DNA of 64,000 nucleotides from Favolaschia claudopus (GCA_037176885.1 JAWWNJ010000001.1:3224001-3288000), one strand, 5' to 3'; positions 11,187 through 23,444 are shown, counted from the first letter of the stretch. Notes: generated from the letters alone by a model not told the origin. Made by a program: numbers and translations.

Positions 11187-12208
11187 ATGGATCCCCGCCC
11201 CGTCACCCCGCCCCCGCGCGCCAGCACCTCAGCCGCACTCCCACTCACCCCAGAACAACTCAAACAAGTAGAATTGAACCGTCTCCGCGCAAAGGCGAAT
11301 CAACGCCAACGCGAAGAGGAGGCATCCACTAGCAGTGTACCCAACAACAATAACAAACGCCCGCTTAGCGTCGTCCCAGCCACATCCAACTCACCCACCG
11401 CACCCGGCCCCTCCAGAACGAAAGATGGGAAACAAAAGCCGCTGAAGCGCGACTCGCGGCTAGGGACGTACTTTGAGTATGATCTGTCTAAGATGGTCGA
11501 CACAAAGGGTGGATTTTTGAATGAGCAGGCGACGGATCTGGATGAGGATTTCATTAGGAAGGAGCAGGAGCGAGAGAGGGAGCGCATACAGAAGAACATG
11601 GAGCCTGGAGTGTACCTCGACCCTGCTCTCAATCCCAAATGCCGCGAGTGCGGGTCCATGAGCGTCGATCACACTTACCGAAAAACCTTTGGCTGTCTAG
11701 TGTGCAAAACCTGTCAAAACGACCACCCAGAAAAATACAGTCTGCTAACAAAGACCGAGTGCAAGCAGGATTATCTTTTGACTGATCGTGCGTGCATAGC
11801 ATGGGACAGCTCCCCCCTTTGTTCTCTGACGACTTTGCTGCAGCTGAATTGCGGGATGAAGAGCTCCTTCCACATATGCTCAAGGCCAACCCGCACAAGT
11901 CGACATACTCAAACATGATGCTGTACGTTCGATATCAGGTCGAAGAATTTGCTTGGAAGAAGTGGGGCTCTCCCGAGGCGCTTGATGCCGAGTATGAGCG
12001 GCGGACGACGGAGAAGGGCAAGAAGAAGAACAAAAAGTTTGAGGAAGGGTTAAAGGACTTGCGGCGGCGGACGAAAGAGTCGGTTTGGCAACGGCGGAAG
12101 GACGAGGAGCATCGACATGTTTTTGGACCGGTGAAGGCGAGACGCGGGGAGGCGGGCCAGCAGGTTTGCCATGAGTGTGGATTTACCGTCGATTTTGAGG
12201 AATTGTAG
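11187..12208 (+). CDS. RAD14: DNA repair protein RAD14 / XPA
   Basis: Damage-verification and scaffold factor of nucleotide excision repair in the nucleus. The start is ATG at 11187 (MDPRPVTPPP). Exons are 11187-11787 and 11844-12208, with a 56-bp intron splicing in frame at LLTD|PELRDEELLP, giving 321 residues. The disordered, charged N-terminus precedes the XPA core. The core has KCREC, then about 17 residues, then CKTC (four zinc-binding cysteines near residues 152-176). It continues with FGCLVCKTCQNDHPEKYSLL, TKTECKQDYLLTD, HKSTYSNMMLYVRYQVEEFA and a Lys/Arg-rich helix. The C-terminus HVFGPVK...CHECGFTVDFEEL is the fungal Rad14-style CxxCG end. Nothing is missing. Confidence 0.93.
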
Positions 12209-12481
12209 AGTCGCTCGATGGAGACAGAGTTTCTTGAACCCTCACCTCCTCTTCAAAGCTTCAACCTCCACTGAATATACAGTAGTCTGAATCTAATAAA
12301 CTCATACCGCATTTCCTGCAGTCGGGACTCGAGTGCGTCGGGTATTCCGGATTCAGAATGATCAGTGAGAAATTCAGAGAATCACATTTTTCGCCATCCA
12401 TCCGGAGTTTCCGCTGGAGACTATAAGCGGACTCAATGGCAACAAGACTTTTGCCAATTGCCCCAATTCCCTCCCTTCCCC

Positions 12482-13988
12482 ATGGCTTCCACTTCTACAC
12501 CCACAGCGCGCTCTGAGTCCGCCCCGCAATACGCCCACGAACAAATCGCTACTGCTCTCGAATTAGAGCGTCTGGATATCGACCTATTTCGGTCCAAAAC
12601 TCTCTGGCATCCCTCCCGCGCCAGGGGCGTCTTCGGCGGGTAGGAAACTGTTCGGAAGAAGGAATCTGTGCCTTGCGAGCTCACGAATGGAATGGCAGAC
12701 AGGTTATCAGCCAGGCTATCGTGGCTGCTACCAACTCGGTCGATCCTGAATATGGTTTACATGTAAGTATATCATTTATCTATGCATACTGCCAGCCAAC
12801 GATACTGTCTACAGTCCCTCCACGTACGCCCCCTTCCTTGCCATCCCAGCACAGACAAAATAACGATTCTATCCGCAGTGTTACTTCCTCGCCTCCGCCT
12901 CCGCCTCCAAACCCATAGTCTACTTCGTCGACCGCCTCCGTGACGGCCGTTCCTACCTCACCCGCGCCGTCAAAGCCCTCCAAAACGGCCGCGTCGTCTT
13001 CATGATGATGTGCTCCTTTCAGAAACCCGAGCCCTGGCAGCCCTCGCGCGGATGGCGCATGCCCAGCGTGCCCCCGCCCGAGGCATGTCGGTTCGAGGAG
13101 GAGAGGTACGAAGAGGTGATGGCGCGGGAGGGGATTCATCCTAAGGTGAAGGGGGTGTATAATGATTGGCTGAATGTGAGTTTCCGTGTTTCTGATAATA
13201 GTTGACGAATCGTGAGATGATTGGTCAACGGTGTATAGGATAGGAGGGGCAGTCCTATTGCGATTAAGCCTGTGGAGAAGGACATGTCGCTCCCCAATTC
13301 ACTGAGGTTGTGTTATTGGATGCAGGCAAGGAACATACCGGAGTATGATGCACCGTTCCAGAAGGTTTGTGTTGGCTGTTGTTTTACGCGTTTCGTTGCT
13401 AAAGAATTCAGTGCATCCTGGGGTACCTTTCCGACCTTCATCTGTGCGTGTTCACTGCACGATAGAGGCGATATCTAACCTCTTTCTGTTAAGATTGAGC
13501 GCGGCAACGCAGGCGCTGGGTCTCCAGCGGTTTGGCAAGGGACCCAAGGCCACTGCCATGACGGTACGCACAATTGCCGCCTTCTATTCTCATTCATGGA
13601 CCTTCCTCCAGACCACGATTGATCATTCAATATGTTTCTACGAGTGCGTTCTTTCTGTTGCCAACCCCGGGCGTTTTTTCAATGATTTGTTTTCAGCGAC
13701 AACTTCGACTGCGGAGACTGGCTCTTATACGTCGTAAGCATCTGTCTGTATGTTGATTTTTCTTTGTCTGATCCAATTCCTGTAGATGGCGTCGCCTGCA
13801 GCTGGCAACGGACGTGGAATTGTTTATGGGCAGGTATGTTGCTTTCATTCAACTCCGATGTTTGAAATGAAATCTCCGCACAGTTGTATACGCGACAAGG
13901 GAAACTCGTTGCGATAACCACACAAGAGGGTGTCGTGCGTGCGGACATTCGGGGACCTGAGGAAGAAGCGGAGAAGGCGAAACTTTGA
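12482..13988 (+). CDS. Peroxisomal acyl-CoA thioesterase (TesB / ACOT8 type)
   Basis: Hydrolyses acyl-CoA to free acid and CoA, supporting peroxisomal beta-oxidation. My model has eleven exons: 12482-12639, 12699-12762, 12815-12823, 12879-13175, 13239-13364, 13412-13443, 13494-13563, 13612-13643, 13697-13733, 13786-13833 and 13884-13988, giving 325 residues. The double hot-dog blocks are VFGGQVISQAIVAA, the block GLH-SLH-CYFL, VYFVDRLRDGRSY, FMMMCSFQKPEP, LGYLSDLHLLSAATQ, TIDHSICFYDD, CGDWLLYVM and GRGIVYGQLYTRQGKLVAITTQEG. The last two contain the Asp and Gln expected in the TesB active site. The C-terminal tripeptide AKL is a PTS1 peroxisomal signal. Exon 3 is a 9-nt micro-exon encoding SLH, required by the family pattern. 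Confidence 0.93.
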
Positions 13989-15107
13989 GATCTAATAATT
14001 AGAAACTAACTATTATCTTATATCTGGAATACTCATGCTCGGATAGATTTTGCTTATATACACCATCATGGTCCTATAGATGGTCGGACTCGAAGACGAG
14101 CAATCCTTGGATGAATCATTTGGATACAACAGTAAATGGAGACATGATCGTACGGCACCGCGGAACCGAGTCGACGGTAGGAGCCCAAGCATACTTTTGA
14201 GTGTTTATATCTCGACGATACATGAGCATGGCATGTAGAGGACGTGAGGAGGTAAGAGAAATGCGATAAATGCTGCTAGAGGTGCCGGAGATGCGAGAGC
14301 GTAAGATACAACAGCCACAAGTCTAGTTTTTCCGACGGAATGAGCACCCTGAGATATGACAATTCAGCGGGATTGAATGTCGGGATTAGAAGAAGACGGA
14401 CCTTCTGTCAACCGTGCCTTACCACCGGTGGGCTGGCATAGGACGCTTGCGCACGAGCCGCAAAGGACGACGGTGTGTGCATGGGAGAAAACGGTGGTGA
14501 TCGCGAAGCAGCCTATGGTCGGCCTTCAACGCCAGTTCTAAGGACAAGATTATCGGGTCATAAACGCACCGGGGCATTTAACATCCATGAAGTACGAGTT
14601 GGGAGACTGTACGAGGCGCTTGAGCTTGTGCTGGCGCTTTTCGAATTCTGCAGAGGGGTTGAGGAGGTCGACGGCGAGAGTCTACACGATGGCGGTCATC
14701 AGCATCGGTGGCCACACGACGAGCACGACGCGCACCATGGTGGTCGAGTTTTTATGCGGGGCTCACGCAAACGAGAAAGTGAAAGGGTACAGCGTGGGAA
14801 CTATCTAGCAGGCGGAGTTCGAATTTAAATCATTGCGGCACCGATGCCGCAGTGAGTCAACACCATGATCCCTGACTAGAAAAAAAAAATCTACGGGCCC
14901 GTCTGAATTCGGGACCAGGTCGAGCAGTGACGACAAAAATTCATGCTATTGCTATATTGTATTCCAACAAACGGGCTGCTAAACTACTTACTCATTCACA
15001 ACGAGGGTACAGTAAATTATTCAAGATGTTCAAGATATAGTGCTCTTGTGAGCAGTAGGCATAAAATCGTCGCAGAAAGAAAATTTCGAGTTCGACACCC
15101 ATTCGAA
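13989..15107. other. Intergenic region, no supported gene
   Basis: A 1.1-kb spacer between convergent genes: thioesterase (+) ends at 13988 and the chromodomain gene (-) ends near 15108. Short frames are present (for example 14475-14828) but lack family signals. A run of ten A occurs near 14879. I looked for tRNA A/B boxes and found no convincing pair. Confidence 0.4.
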
Positions 15108-18100
15108 CTACGATATGCTTTCGTTGAATAGGGAATTTGACATGGAGGTAGAACCACTCACCCCGTCTCTGTCCGGCTCCGGGTGGTCGGTCTCAGCTTT
15201 GATAACGATGTATCGTCGGTACCGTGTCATAATGTTGGGCTGCCTCTGCATCAGGTCGAGGTCCGTCGATATCTCAGCCTCGATTGCAGGAGTCCACCTC
15301 GCTTGCGGCATGTTGGAATACTTGACACTAAAGGCATCCAAACATCGTTCCAGAGTTTGTCGTGGGCCCAAGGGTCTGTTTATCCAATTGCTTCGCAGCC
15401 AATCCGCAATGGGATCGAGCTCGGTAGTCGCATTTCGGTTCAAAGGCGGCGCTCGCAGGACCGCAATTTCCCCGTCCTCGACTGCCCTGAGAAGACGGTC
15501 AAAAACAAATTCGTTCCTATTTCCCGTTGTTAATGTTTGGAGGTACGAATGTCTGGCATGTCTGACCTATCGAAGGCAGCTAATGGGTCCTCTTGCGGGC
15601 TGCATAGTCTCGTGGCCATCCCAATAACAGATGGTAAGATGTAGCAGGACCATAATGGGTGACTGTTAATCGCCTTGATCCTGTTAACAATGCCCCAGGG
15701 ATCCTCGTAGAGAGCGCGGGCTGTGAAAGTGACGACGCCGCCTGATAAACATTGAGTGCATGCCATAGACCGAGAACAAACAAAATACCAAGGGGAAATA
15801 TTTCGCGTATACCCCAAGACTCCGGATGAACGCTTTCGTGCGTCCCAAACGTATAGAAGCGCAGGCCACACATCTGTGACCGTCGCTCGACAAGCAGCGG
15901 CATTTTCTGGATTGTCACCAATGAACCGACATGCACGAAGATCGCCCTCAGGTCAGTCTTGAAGCCAACCTTCTTCGCACCGCACTCATTCAATATTGTC
16001 GTCAGAAATCCTATTTCCCGATCACGATTGCCCGTCCTTTCTTCGGCTGAAGGCCAGACGCTGTACGTCCTTTCTGACCTAGAAAACCAATCGTGCAGGT
16101 CCCGTGGAAATTTGAGAATTCGAAGCGCAAGCTGATATTTGCTCTTCGACATCGTTTTCTTCCAGTCAGCGTCGGAGAGTATGGAGGGCTTAAGTGGCTG
16201 CGTAAGCAGACCGAAAGGCCGCCTCGATTCCTTGGCAAACGGCTTCCAGGGTAAAAGTGCAGCAATTAACGAACTGTTTTTTATCATGTCTTCAGGAACT
16301 TTCAGCATGCGGCACAGCACGTCCATGACGGGAGGGAACAGAAGAAGATGGCCCTTAAGGGCATCGTCCACGCGCATGGGTACAAGGCTAACCTGTGAAG
16401 CCTCAAAATATGCGGTAGTGCGGGGAGAAGAAAACATACAAAGTTTTTCTTTGTCATGTAGCGCGCTAGGACCTTCAGCGGCTCTGCGTCCTTATCTGCA
16501 CTGGGGGCTACACGAGCGAGCTGTTGCAACGGTATAGTGGCATCCATCCTCACACCCGAAGTTTTCAGGAATTCGCTCATATCCACGAGATCGTGAAAAC
16601 TCAAGAGATGAAGAGACGGGACGGATGCCGACATGACAATGTTGATTTGTGGACCCTGTATCGTTGAAGGGTAGAGGTCGTTCAGGACCACATCGCAGAG
16701 GTGGTCCGTTCGTTGAGGACCGTCTTTTGCATCGGTTACGTCCATGAGTAGCTTGCCCGTCCACTTCCATTTCTTGGGAATCGGCCTGGTGCATTGAATA
16801 TCGAACCTCATAAGGAAAGAATGTTCACTGACTTCAGAGGTAGCGTCTTCGGCTTTAACCCAACTGGTTTTGGAGGACCGGGACCATCCTGCGCATCTAC
16901 AGCTGGGCTACGAACGCATTATTTAGTGTAAGAAAGTCGAACAATAACGGGACATTTACGCAAGTGGTGCAGCAAGCCTAGAATAATCAGAGATCGATAT
17001 CTTTTTTGGGGAAACTCAAGCGATACGGAAGCGCACTTTGGGGGCATCAGATCCTTCAAAAATTCCTCCGCTTCCGCCAAGGAAGGTTGCGAGGACTTTC
17101 TAGACAGGCTTATTTGGAAGGTGAACGATTCTGAAAGTCTCGAGCGGCGAGCAACCTACGCAGGTGGCAATATCGGCTCTGGTTCCTGGAACATATCCAC
17201 AGGAGAATCGACTTGGTCGGGGACGACCTCTTCCGGGTCGTCGAAAAGGGGATCGATTTCGGGACGTGCAGCCAGTTTGGGCACGGGTAAACTTTGAGTC
17301 CTAGGAGTACTTCCACTCGCACCGGGCACAGAGGGAGTTTTCCTGAAACTCAAACCAGCGAGGCTGGGTTTTTTGGCGGGTTCTTTAGTGCTCGTAGGCG
17401 CCAGAGCCATGGCGCCCTGAGCTAGACGTTGTTTGGTTGATAGCCCGCTTCCAGGTGGAGGTGGCAGAGGCATAGGCATTGGGTGGCGTTTAGATGCTCT
17501 CTCGTTTGGAGTTGGATAAACAGTCGAAGAGATTACGGGGGTGGGTGGTTTTGCCGAAGGAACTGTGGGGGTGGCAGACTTGGGGGTAGGAAGTACTGGT
17601 GTCGAGAGTTTGGATGAGGAAGCGGATGGTGTGGGCGGGACAATAGGTGTCGCAGTCTTCGTAAACGGACGAGATGGGAACGAGGCTGATGATGCAGAGG
17701 ACGGATTGAGACTGGAAGTCCTTCGAGGTGGTGGTAACGGGACTGCCGAGGACAACTTCGAGGGCTTCGGAAGCGGCAACGGAGTGGGCTTGAACGCTGT
17801 GCTTCCAGATAAAACGGGTGAAACAGCAGGCAAGTTGGTGTTGATTGAGACCTGAGGTCGGGCCTTTGACTGGGTTGATGAGGCGGGTGCACTTTTTTCT
17901 GTGGCCTGTGCCTTGGATACAGGAGTAAGAGACGACAGACTTATTTCAGGGGAGGATGGTGGGGTGGGGGTAGACGCAAAGAGTTTCTCAGGTGGCGGTG
18001 TAGTGGGTCGCAACGCAGAACCTTTGGCCTGGAAGGAGACCGTTCTGAGGTGATCGGGCAATGAACAACTGCATACTTACCTTGCTGGTTGATTGGATTA

Positions 18101-19463
18101 TCGTCGGCGAGGGGGCTCGCGAGACGGGCGCGAACTTCTTGCCCTGCAGAAGACATTAATATGAGAGAAGTTCTGAGAGCAATCTAGTACTTTAGTTTTT
18201 GCATCAGGGTCTTTCGCTTTAGCAGGCGGAGAAGGGGGCCGGGAATATGAAGCAGCTTTCTTTCCCTGAAGTAGAACACGATTAGACTTCGACAAGAAAA
18301 GGCTGCCTAATTTGTACTTTGTTGCTTGGCTCAAGAGTTTTGGACAATTTGGCTGAAGAAACTTTCGCGGACGTGGATGGCTTATCCTGAATCTTTTGCA
18401 CCTTGGCTGGGTGATCATCCTGCAACGCAGTACTTGAAAATAATGCAAAACCAGCCTGCGGTTTGACATACTTCAGCTTCAGCGGAAAGCTTTCGCTTCT
18501 TCTTCTTCTTCTTGACGTTCGCAAGTGGTACATCATCGTCGGAATCTTCTGAATCTGAAGCAAAAAGCTTGCTTGGAGGAGGGGCAGATGTAGAGGCAAA
18601 GGCGGGCACAGGGACGGGATAAGATGAAACAGAAGAAACTGAATTATGACGGACAGAGGCTGCTGAGGCACTACGGGAAGGCTTTGCTGAAGTAGACTTT
18701 TGTTTTTCGAGATTCTTTTTCCTCTTCTTTGCCTGCGGAGCTCCCCTTCAATCAATTTGCATAGACTGAACAACAGGGGAACAAACCTCGTGCTTTGCAG
18801 CCAATCGTGCTTCCTTTTTCTTCTCAGCTCTTTCTTTTTGTTTTCTCTCTTCTTCCTTGGACTTGTCAAACTCTGTCTTGAAGCGGGCCCGTTCCTTTTC
18901 TGTTGTGAACAGAAGTCAGCAAGAGGAGATTAACAAAGTCGATTCAAAACTGACTGATCCATTTCTTGGATGCAGCAAAGACGTCGCCTTCGTTATAATC
19001 ATTGTTGTCCACGCCTACCTCTTCCCAGAAACTGGCAAGGAGCCGCTGACAAGCAGCAACATTTGCGGATGGTTCCCAGCTGCACCGACTCTTTGGTCAA
19101 AGGAAAGACTATCGATATTCGAAAGGCCTACGAGTCTTCGTCGGAACCGTAGCCACCCCACTTGGAAATAACCGAGTTCAGAGATTGAAAGCACTACCAT
19201 CGGGAACTCGCACCTTGACCCTGTACTCCTATGAATATACGTTAATGATCAGTTCGCATGAGTGAGAGTATACGCACCCAAGGATCTTCGAGATTGACAT
19301 CCTTGACGCGAGCATGAGTGATAACTTCTGTAGTTTGGGTTGAGAACACAAAGGTGAACAAGAAGTAGGATAATGAATACGAACCAACTTGGAAACCTTC
19401 CTCCTCCTCTGGCTCGTCTTCACTGTCTCTCTCCTCGCGTTTCCGTTTTCCGTCCTTGGGCAT
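15108..19463 (-). CDS. Large chromodomain protein
   Basis: A putative reader of methylated histone H3, nuclear. The start is ATG at 19463 (MPKDGKRKREERDSEDEPEE). After an acidic lead the chromodomain is assembled from short exons: EVITHARVKDVNLEDPW, then EYRVK (a 15-nt exon, 19214-19228), then WGGYGSDEDS, then WEPSANVAACQRLLASFWEE. The aromatic cage residues Tyr/Trp/Trp are present. A charged helix (ERARFKTEFDKSKEEER), basic NLS-like runs and an unusually long Pro/Ser/Thr-rich linker (17156-18061) follow. The C-terminal half is a conserved-looking globular region with FVHVGSL..., RFYTFGTHESV, WGIREIFPLGGVVTFTA and PLWSCYILPSVIGMA. Splices I checked at 16811-17156 and 17940-19463 keep one frame, so I treat it as one gene. 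The stop at 15108 is approximate. It is divergent from the complex I gene at 19583. Confidence 0.75.
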
Positions 19464-19582
19464 GGTGGTCTTGATGGTGGTAATGAAGTAAGTAAAGTAC
19501 TTTGGAGGAGGCCCAATATAGTAGAAGGATGCCGGCAGATGCTGTTTGGCTGTGATGGCGGGATGCAAACAAAGCTTTAAGT

Positions 19583-20643
19583 ATGTCTCTACGCGGCGCT
19601 GGCCAGTTGCTGGCTCGGGTAGCCGTGGCCCGCCCTGCCGCCGGTGTGCGTCGCAGGATCCACTCTTCCAGGCCGCCGGCTTACGCTTCCCCTTCGCCGT
19701 TCACCGAACCCACGTCTCCGAATCCCACCGTAGAAACCCATGCTCAGACCACCAGCGCGTTGCACACCTATGGCTCGTATCTCATGCAGAGCCTACCCAA
19801 ATATATCCAGCAGTTCTCCGTTTTCAAGGATGAGCTCACGCTATATGCCGTCCCCTCGACCATCGTGCCACTCATGACCTTCCTCCGCGACCACTCGCAA
19901 TGTCAGTTCAAGTATCTGATGCAAGTCACCGCCGTCGACTTCCCTGAACGCGATAAGCGCTTCGAGGTCGTGTATAATCTCCTCAGCACAAGTTCGCAGG
20001 GACGCCTCCGTGTCAAGACGTATGCGGGGGAAGGAGATGCTGTACCGAGCGTGACTAGCGTTTTCCGAAGCGCGGATTGGTGAGTTTGGCTTCGGGCAAT
20101 ACAATTGCTCGTGTTCTGACAATGTGAAAGGTATGAGCGGGAGGTATGGGACATGTACGGCGTGTTTTTCAGCGGTCACCCAGATTTGTGCGTATCTGTC
20201 AAATTCCGAATTCGATTCCCGTATTAACAGTCGAATAGACGCCGGATTCTGACTGACTATGGTAAACTTACTGCCTTACATCTATGTCGTGCATGATTCT
20301 AATGTGATGCAGGTTTCGAGGGCCATCCTCTTCGCAAAGATTTCCCTCTGACGGTAAGGACTCTGAAAATTGCGTACACGAACAGCATTTAATTCTACAC
20401 CAGGGCTACACCGAGATTCGTTACGACGAAGAGCGGAAACGCGTCGTCTATGAGCCTCTTCAACTCACACAAGCCTTCCGGTATGTGGCTCCTGACGAAT
20501 ATTGCTTCCATCTACTTACCCCTTTCAGCAATTTCGAATCCCTCTCTCCTTGGGAGCAGGTGGGCGAAGGAACCACGGCGCCGAGACCTGCAGAACTCAA
20601 ACCCCTTCCTCCCCCACCTCCACCGGAGGAGCCGAAGAAATAG
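19583..20643 (+). CDS. NADH:ubiquinone oxidoreductase 30-kDa subunit (NDUFS3 / NuoC)
   Basis: Core subunit of the peripheral arm of mitochondrial complex I. The start is ATG at 19583. The N-terminus, rich in Arg and Ala ([21 protein letters not shown]), is a typical presequence. Exons are 19583-20079, 20131-20187, 20239-20261, 20313-20353, 20404-20480 and 20529-20643, giving 269 residues. Conserved blocks are [64 protein letters not shown] (split over exons), [21 protein letters not shown] and [15 protein letters not shown] [10 protein letters not shown]. The tail is Pro-rich ([12 protein letters not shown]). The length matches the family. The start codons of this gene and the chromodomain gene are 119 bp apart. 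Confidence 0.95.
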
Positions 20644-20735
20644 CTGTAGTAGTCTACTAGTTTGCCAATAAAAGTGAAGCGGGAAAAGGAGTTTTTGTCA
20701 CATCCTAGTCACACTTCCTGCCATTAGCTGCCATT

Positions 20736-22254
20736 ATGTCCAAGTCCAAGTCGAAGCAGGAAGAGGCGCTTGCTTTCCTGGACGACCTTGATTCTTTCAC
20801 GCCTCAAGATGCTTCTACTGCAGCACCAGGTGATGCTGCCGCCGTGCCAGCGCCGCCCGCGCCCGGTGGAGAGGCAGAAGTGCTCGCATTCATCGACGAG
20901 ATCACCCAGAAGAGTGCAGAGCCCACGCCACGCTCCTCGGCTCACCTCGTTGAGCGCCCCTCCTCGCGTTCGGGGACTCCGACAGTGCGTAAGAGTACCG
21001 AGCGCGTGCGGCTCGGTGTCGGTGCTGCTGGCGGAACTTCGCTCCTTCGTACTCCTTCCTCATCATCCCTGAGGAAAGATGCAGCAACGACGGCAGCAAC
21101 ACCGGCTTCAGATGCAAGTGCTCCGAGTTCGTCTGGCGGTGGCGGCTGGGGTCTCGGTTGGGGTAACGTCTGGAGTAGTGCCTCGTCGGTCATACAGCAA
21201 GCCAGGTCTGCTGTTGATGAGCAGGTCAAGAACCTTCCCAAGAACGAGCAGGCACGCAAGTGGGGCGAAGGCATGATTGAGTATGCCAAGACCGCGCAGC
21301 TCGACAAGCTCGGTGCGTTCTGTGAATGGACATTGGACACGGAACTCTGAACGCGCATTAGGCCAGGACTTCAAGCGCGTTGGACTGTCGACGCTTACTG
21401 ACATTCTCAATGTGGTCGCGCCGCCTATTTCCGAGCATGAGGTAATCCAGGTGTGGTTGAGCCATGACATGCAAGGCTACGAGGGTGTCGAGTCGCTCGT
21501 CTACCGGGCGCTGGCCAGGGTGGGTCATCTCTGCCATCTGCTTCCCACTATCCAACGCCGCTTTCTCAGATAATGGAGCAAGTGGAAGGCGGTGATCTTA
21601 TTGTGAACCGCGGCAACGAGTCGCGGCCAAAGGAGTTGACGGACACGGCTCGAGATCTAGGAGCCGTGGAAGGACTTGATGCGGCTGTAAAGCTCGCGCA
21701 GGTAACACGAATATGGGAATACCTTTCGCTATATCTCACTCTACTTCTAGGCCAACATAGACGAACTAGTCAAGACGGACGATAAAGCAACCAAAGAACC
21801 AACAGAATCAAGTGTTCAAACACCCACCACATACTCTCACCTATACCTCCGGATACAGCCATACGTCACCTCGCCTGCTTTCCCCGCTCCCCCTTCAGAA
21901 GAGGCCACACCAGAACCGCCACAACAGCTACAGTTCCTCATTTACTTGGCTGACCCGTCACACAAACTTACGCAGAGCACGGTTACGCAAACCATCCCAG
22001 CTGACTGGCTCACGGAGGGGATGTGGGAGAAGTATGATTGGGTCGAAGACTTGATGGCGGAGGCACTGCGAGTTGGGGTTGAGGTAATTGGGCAGGAATA
22101 TGTTGTCAAGCGCATGGGATGGGGCGCCGACGCGGAGGTTAAGGGAAGCTCTCATGCAGCTAAAGCCAGTGAGAGCGAGTCCAATGCGACGGAGAGTGTA
22201 GTCGGTGAGCCTGGCGAGCTAGTGGAGAAGCCCAAGCTTGGGGAGGAGACGTGA
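20736..22254 (+). CDS. MTC1: Mtc1-like protein (maintenance of telomere capping 1 family)
   Basis: A fungal protein family genetically linked to telomere capping and also associated with vesicle coats in yeast; the molecular role is unclear. Exons are 20736-21312, 21362-21519, 21570-21701 and 21751-22254, giving 456 residues. The start is ATG at 20736. The N-terminus repeats EALAFLDDLDSF and EVLAFIDEIT, followed by a Ser/Ala-rich disordered region. A Gly/Trp-rich motif (SGGGGWGLGWGNVWSSASSV) precedes helices VIQQARSAVDEQVKNL. The conserved C-terminal half has LTDILNVVAPPISEHEVIQVWLSHDMQGYEGVESLVYRAL, then LYLRIQPY, and a terminal domain with WEKYDWVEDLMAEALRVGVEVIGQEYVVKRMGW. The family call is from memory of this pattern. 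Confidence 0.75.
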
Positions 22255-22442
22255 CTGATTGTGTGAAGTGTCTTTACGGTTTATCGCTTTATCTTTTGCC
22301 TTCGCTTTTTTCCTCTTTACGCTGTATCACGAATCTACCACAGGCTACCAAACAGTAATTTCATTTTAGGAGTCATTTACGTAAGACGCGATTGTGTGGA
22401 ATGCGTCGTGCAGGTAAACACCACGCTTGACCTGCATCCACT

Positions 22443-23184
22443 ATGGCGGAAGAGACAACGGAGCTGCTCGACTCTCTTCCTTATTATGATAACGACCTCG
22501 AACAATTTCCTTCGCTCAAAGAAAAGGTTGACCGGGAATTTGCACGACAACCTAAACCGCCGACAACCCTCCACCCTCGCGTTCCCCCGGCGTACGAGCT
22601 CTTTGCTGTGCGTCGCTCTCAGAACGTGTATATTAATTGGTCTCAGTGGTTTTGCAGAAAAATCCGTTGTTGAAAGCAGAATTGGAACGCGTGGAGTCGC
22701 ACGTTGAGGCGCAAAAACTCGACACTTTACGCTACCAACTACCTGCACCATCCGCTTCCGGAACAGATGAAGAATGGCAGGCCGCGCTGAAAAACGCGCA
22801 TGCGCAGCTAGAGCACCAACGCATGCGGTACGCTGCTATTGAACTCGATGGAATCATCTAATATAGAACGACAACAGGCAAACGAACTTGACACTGCTGC
22901 AAACGTATGGCTCAAATGCATGGCGGATACACAACTATTTGCTGGAATCCACAGTAAAGCAAGCGGAGGGTGCGCTGGAGGAGTTGAAGGAGAAGACGGT
23001 GGAAGTGAATCGGGAGAGGAAAAACATGCAAACTAAGCTCGGAAACCAACTCAACAGTCTTGAGACGCGGTGGACAGAGCTTATTTCGAACGTATTGCAG
23101 ATTGAGCTGGCGAATGTGGCGCTAGATGCCGAGGTGAATGGGTTGAATGCGCGTGAAGCGGAGCTTGCAGAGATGAACCGATAG
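22443..23184 (+). CDS. Pre-mRNA-splicing factor SPF27 / BCAS2 (Cwf7)
   Basis: Component of the Prp19/NTC complex of the spliceosome. The start is ATG at 22443. Exons are 22443-22607, 22658-22827 and 22878-23184, giving 213 residues, the usual family length. Visible features are ETTELLDSLPYYD at the N-terminus, NPLLKAELERVESH, LRYQLPAPS, then AALKNAHAQLEHQRMRQTNLTLLQTYGSNAWRIHNYLLE, and a C-terminal coiled coil with NRERKNMQTKLGNQLNSLETRWTELI. These match the human BCAS2 order (RYELPAPS, AQLEHQ, GCNAWKVYNE, WQRKNMQ). It sits 188 bp after the Mtc1-like gene on the same strand. Confidence 0.92.
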
Positions 23185-23444
23185 CTTGAATAATTTTTCG
23201 TAGTAGTAGGACGAGTAAAGGACTTGAGGTTGACGAAAGCGGAGAGTAAGGAGCGGGAGTCACGGTGTGACACGACCCGTTTGCACTCCCTTCACTGCGT
23301 GCATATTTCTCGGCAAGAGCTGGCGACGGAGGCGTCGACTATCCAGGTCCATATACGCCGTTGTATTCTTCTCCTTCTCTTTCTCTTACCACCACCACCA
23401 GGCCTTGCTTTGACTCTCCAGACCCAATTTTAAAGTTCTGGTCT

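Noticed and set aside
14811..15110. GTTCGA strings resembling a tRNA B box
   Set aside because: No matching A box at the right distance and no cloverleaf pairing could be drawn.
15580..16437. Treating the frame at 15580-16811 as a gene separate from the chromodomain gene
   Set aside because: Short introns at about 16912-16950 and 17127-17158 join the Pro-rich exon to it in one frame, with no intervening start or stop that needs two genes.
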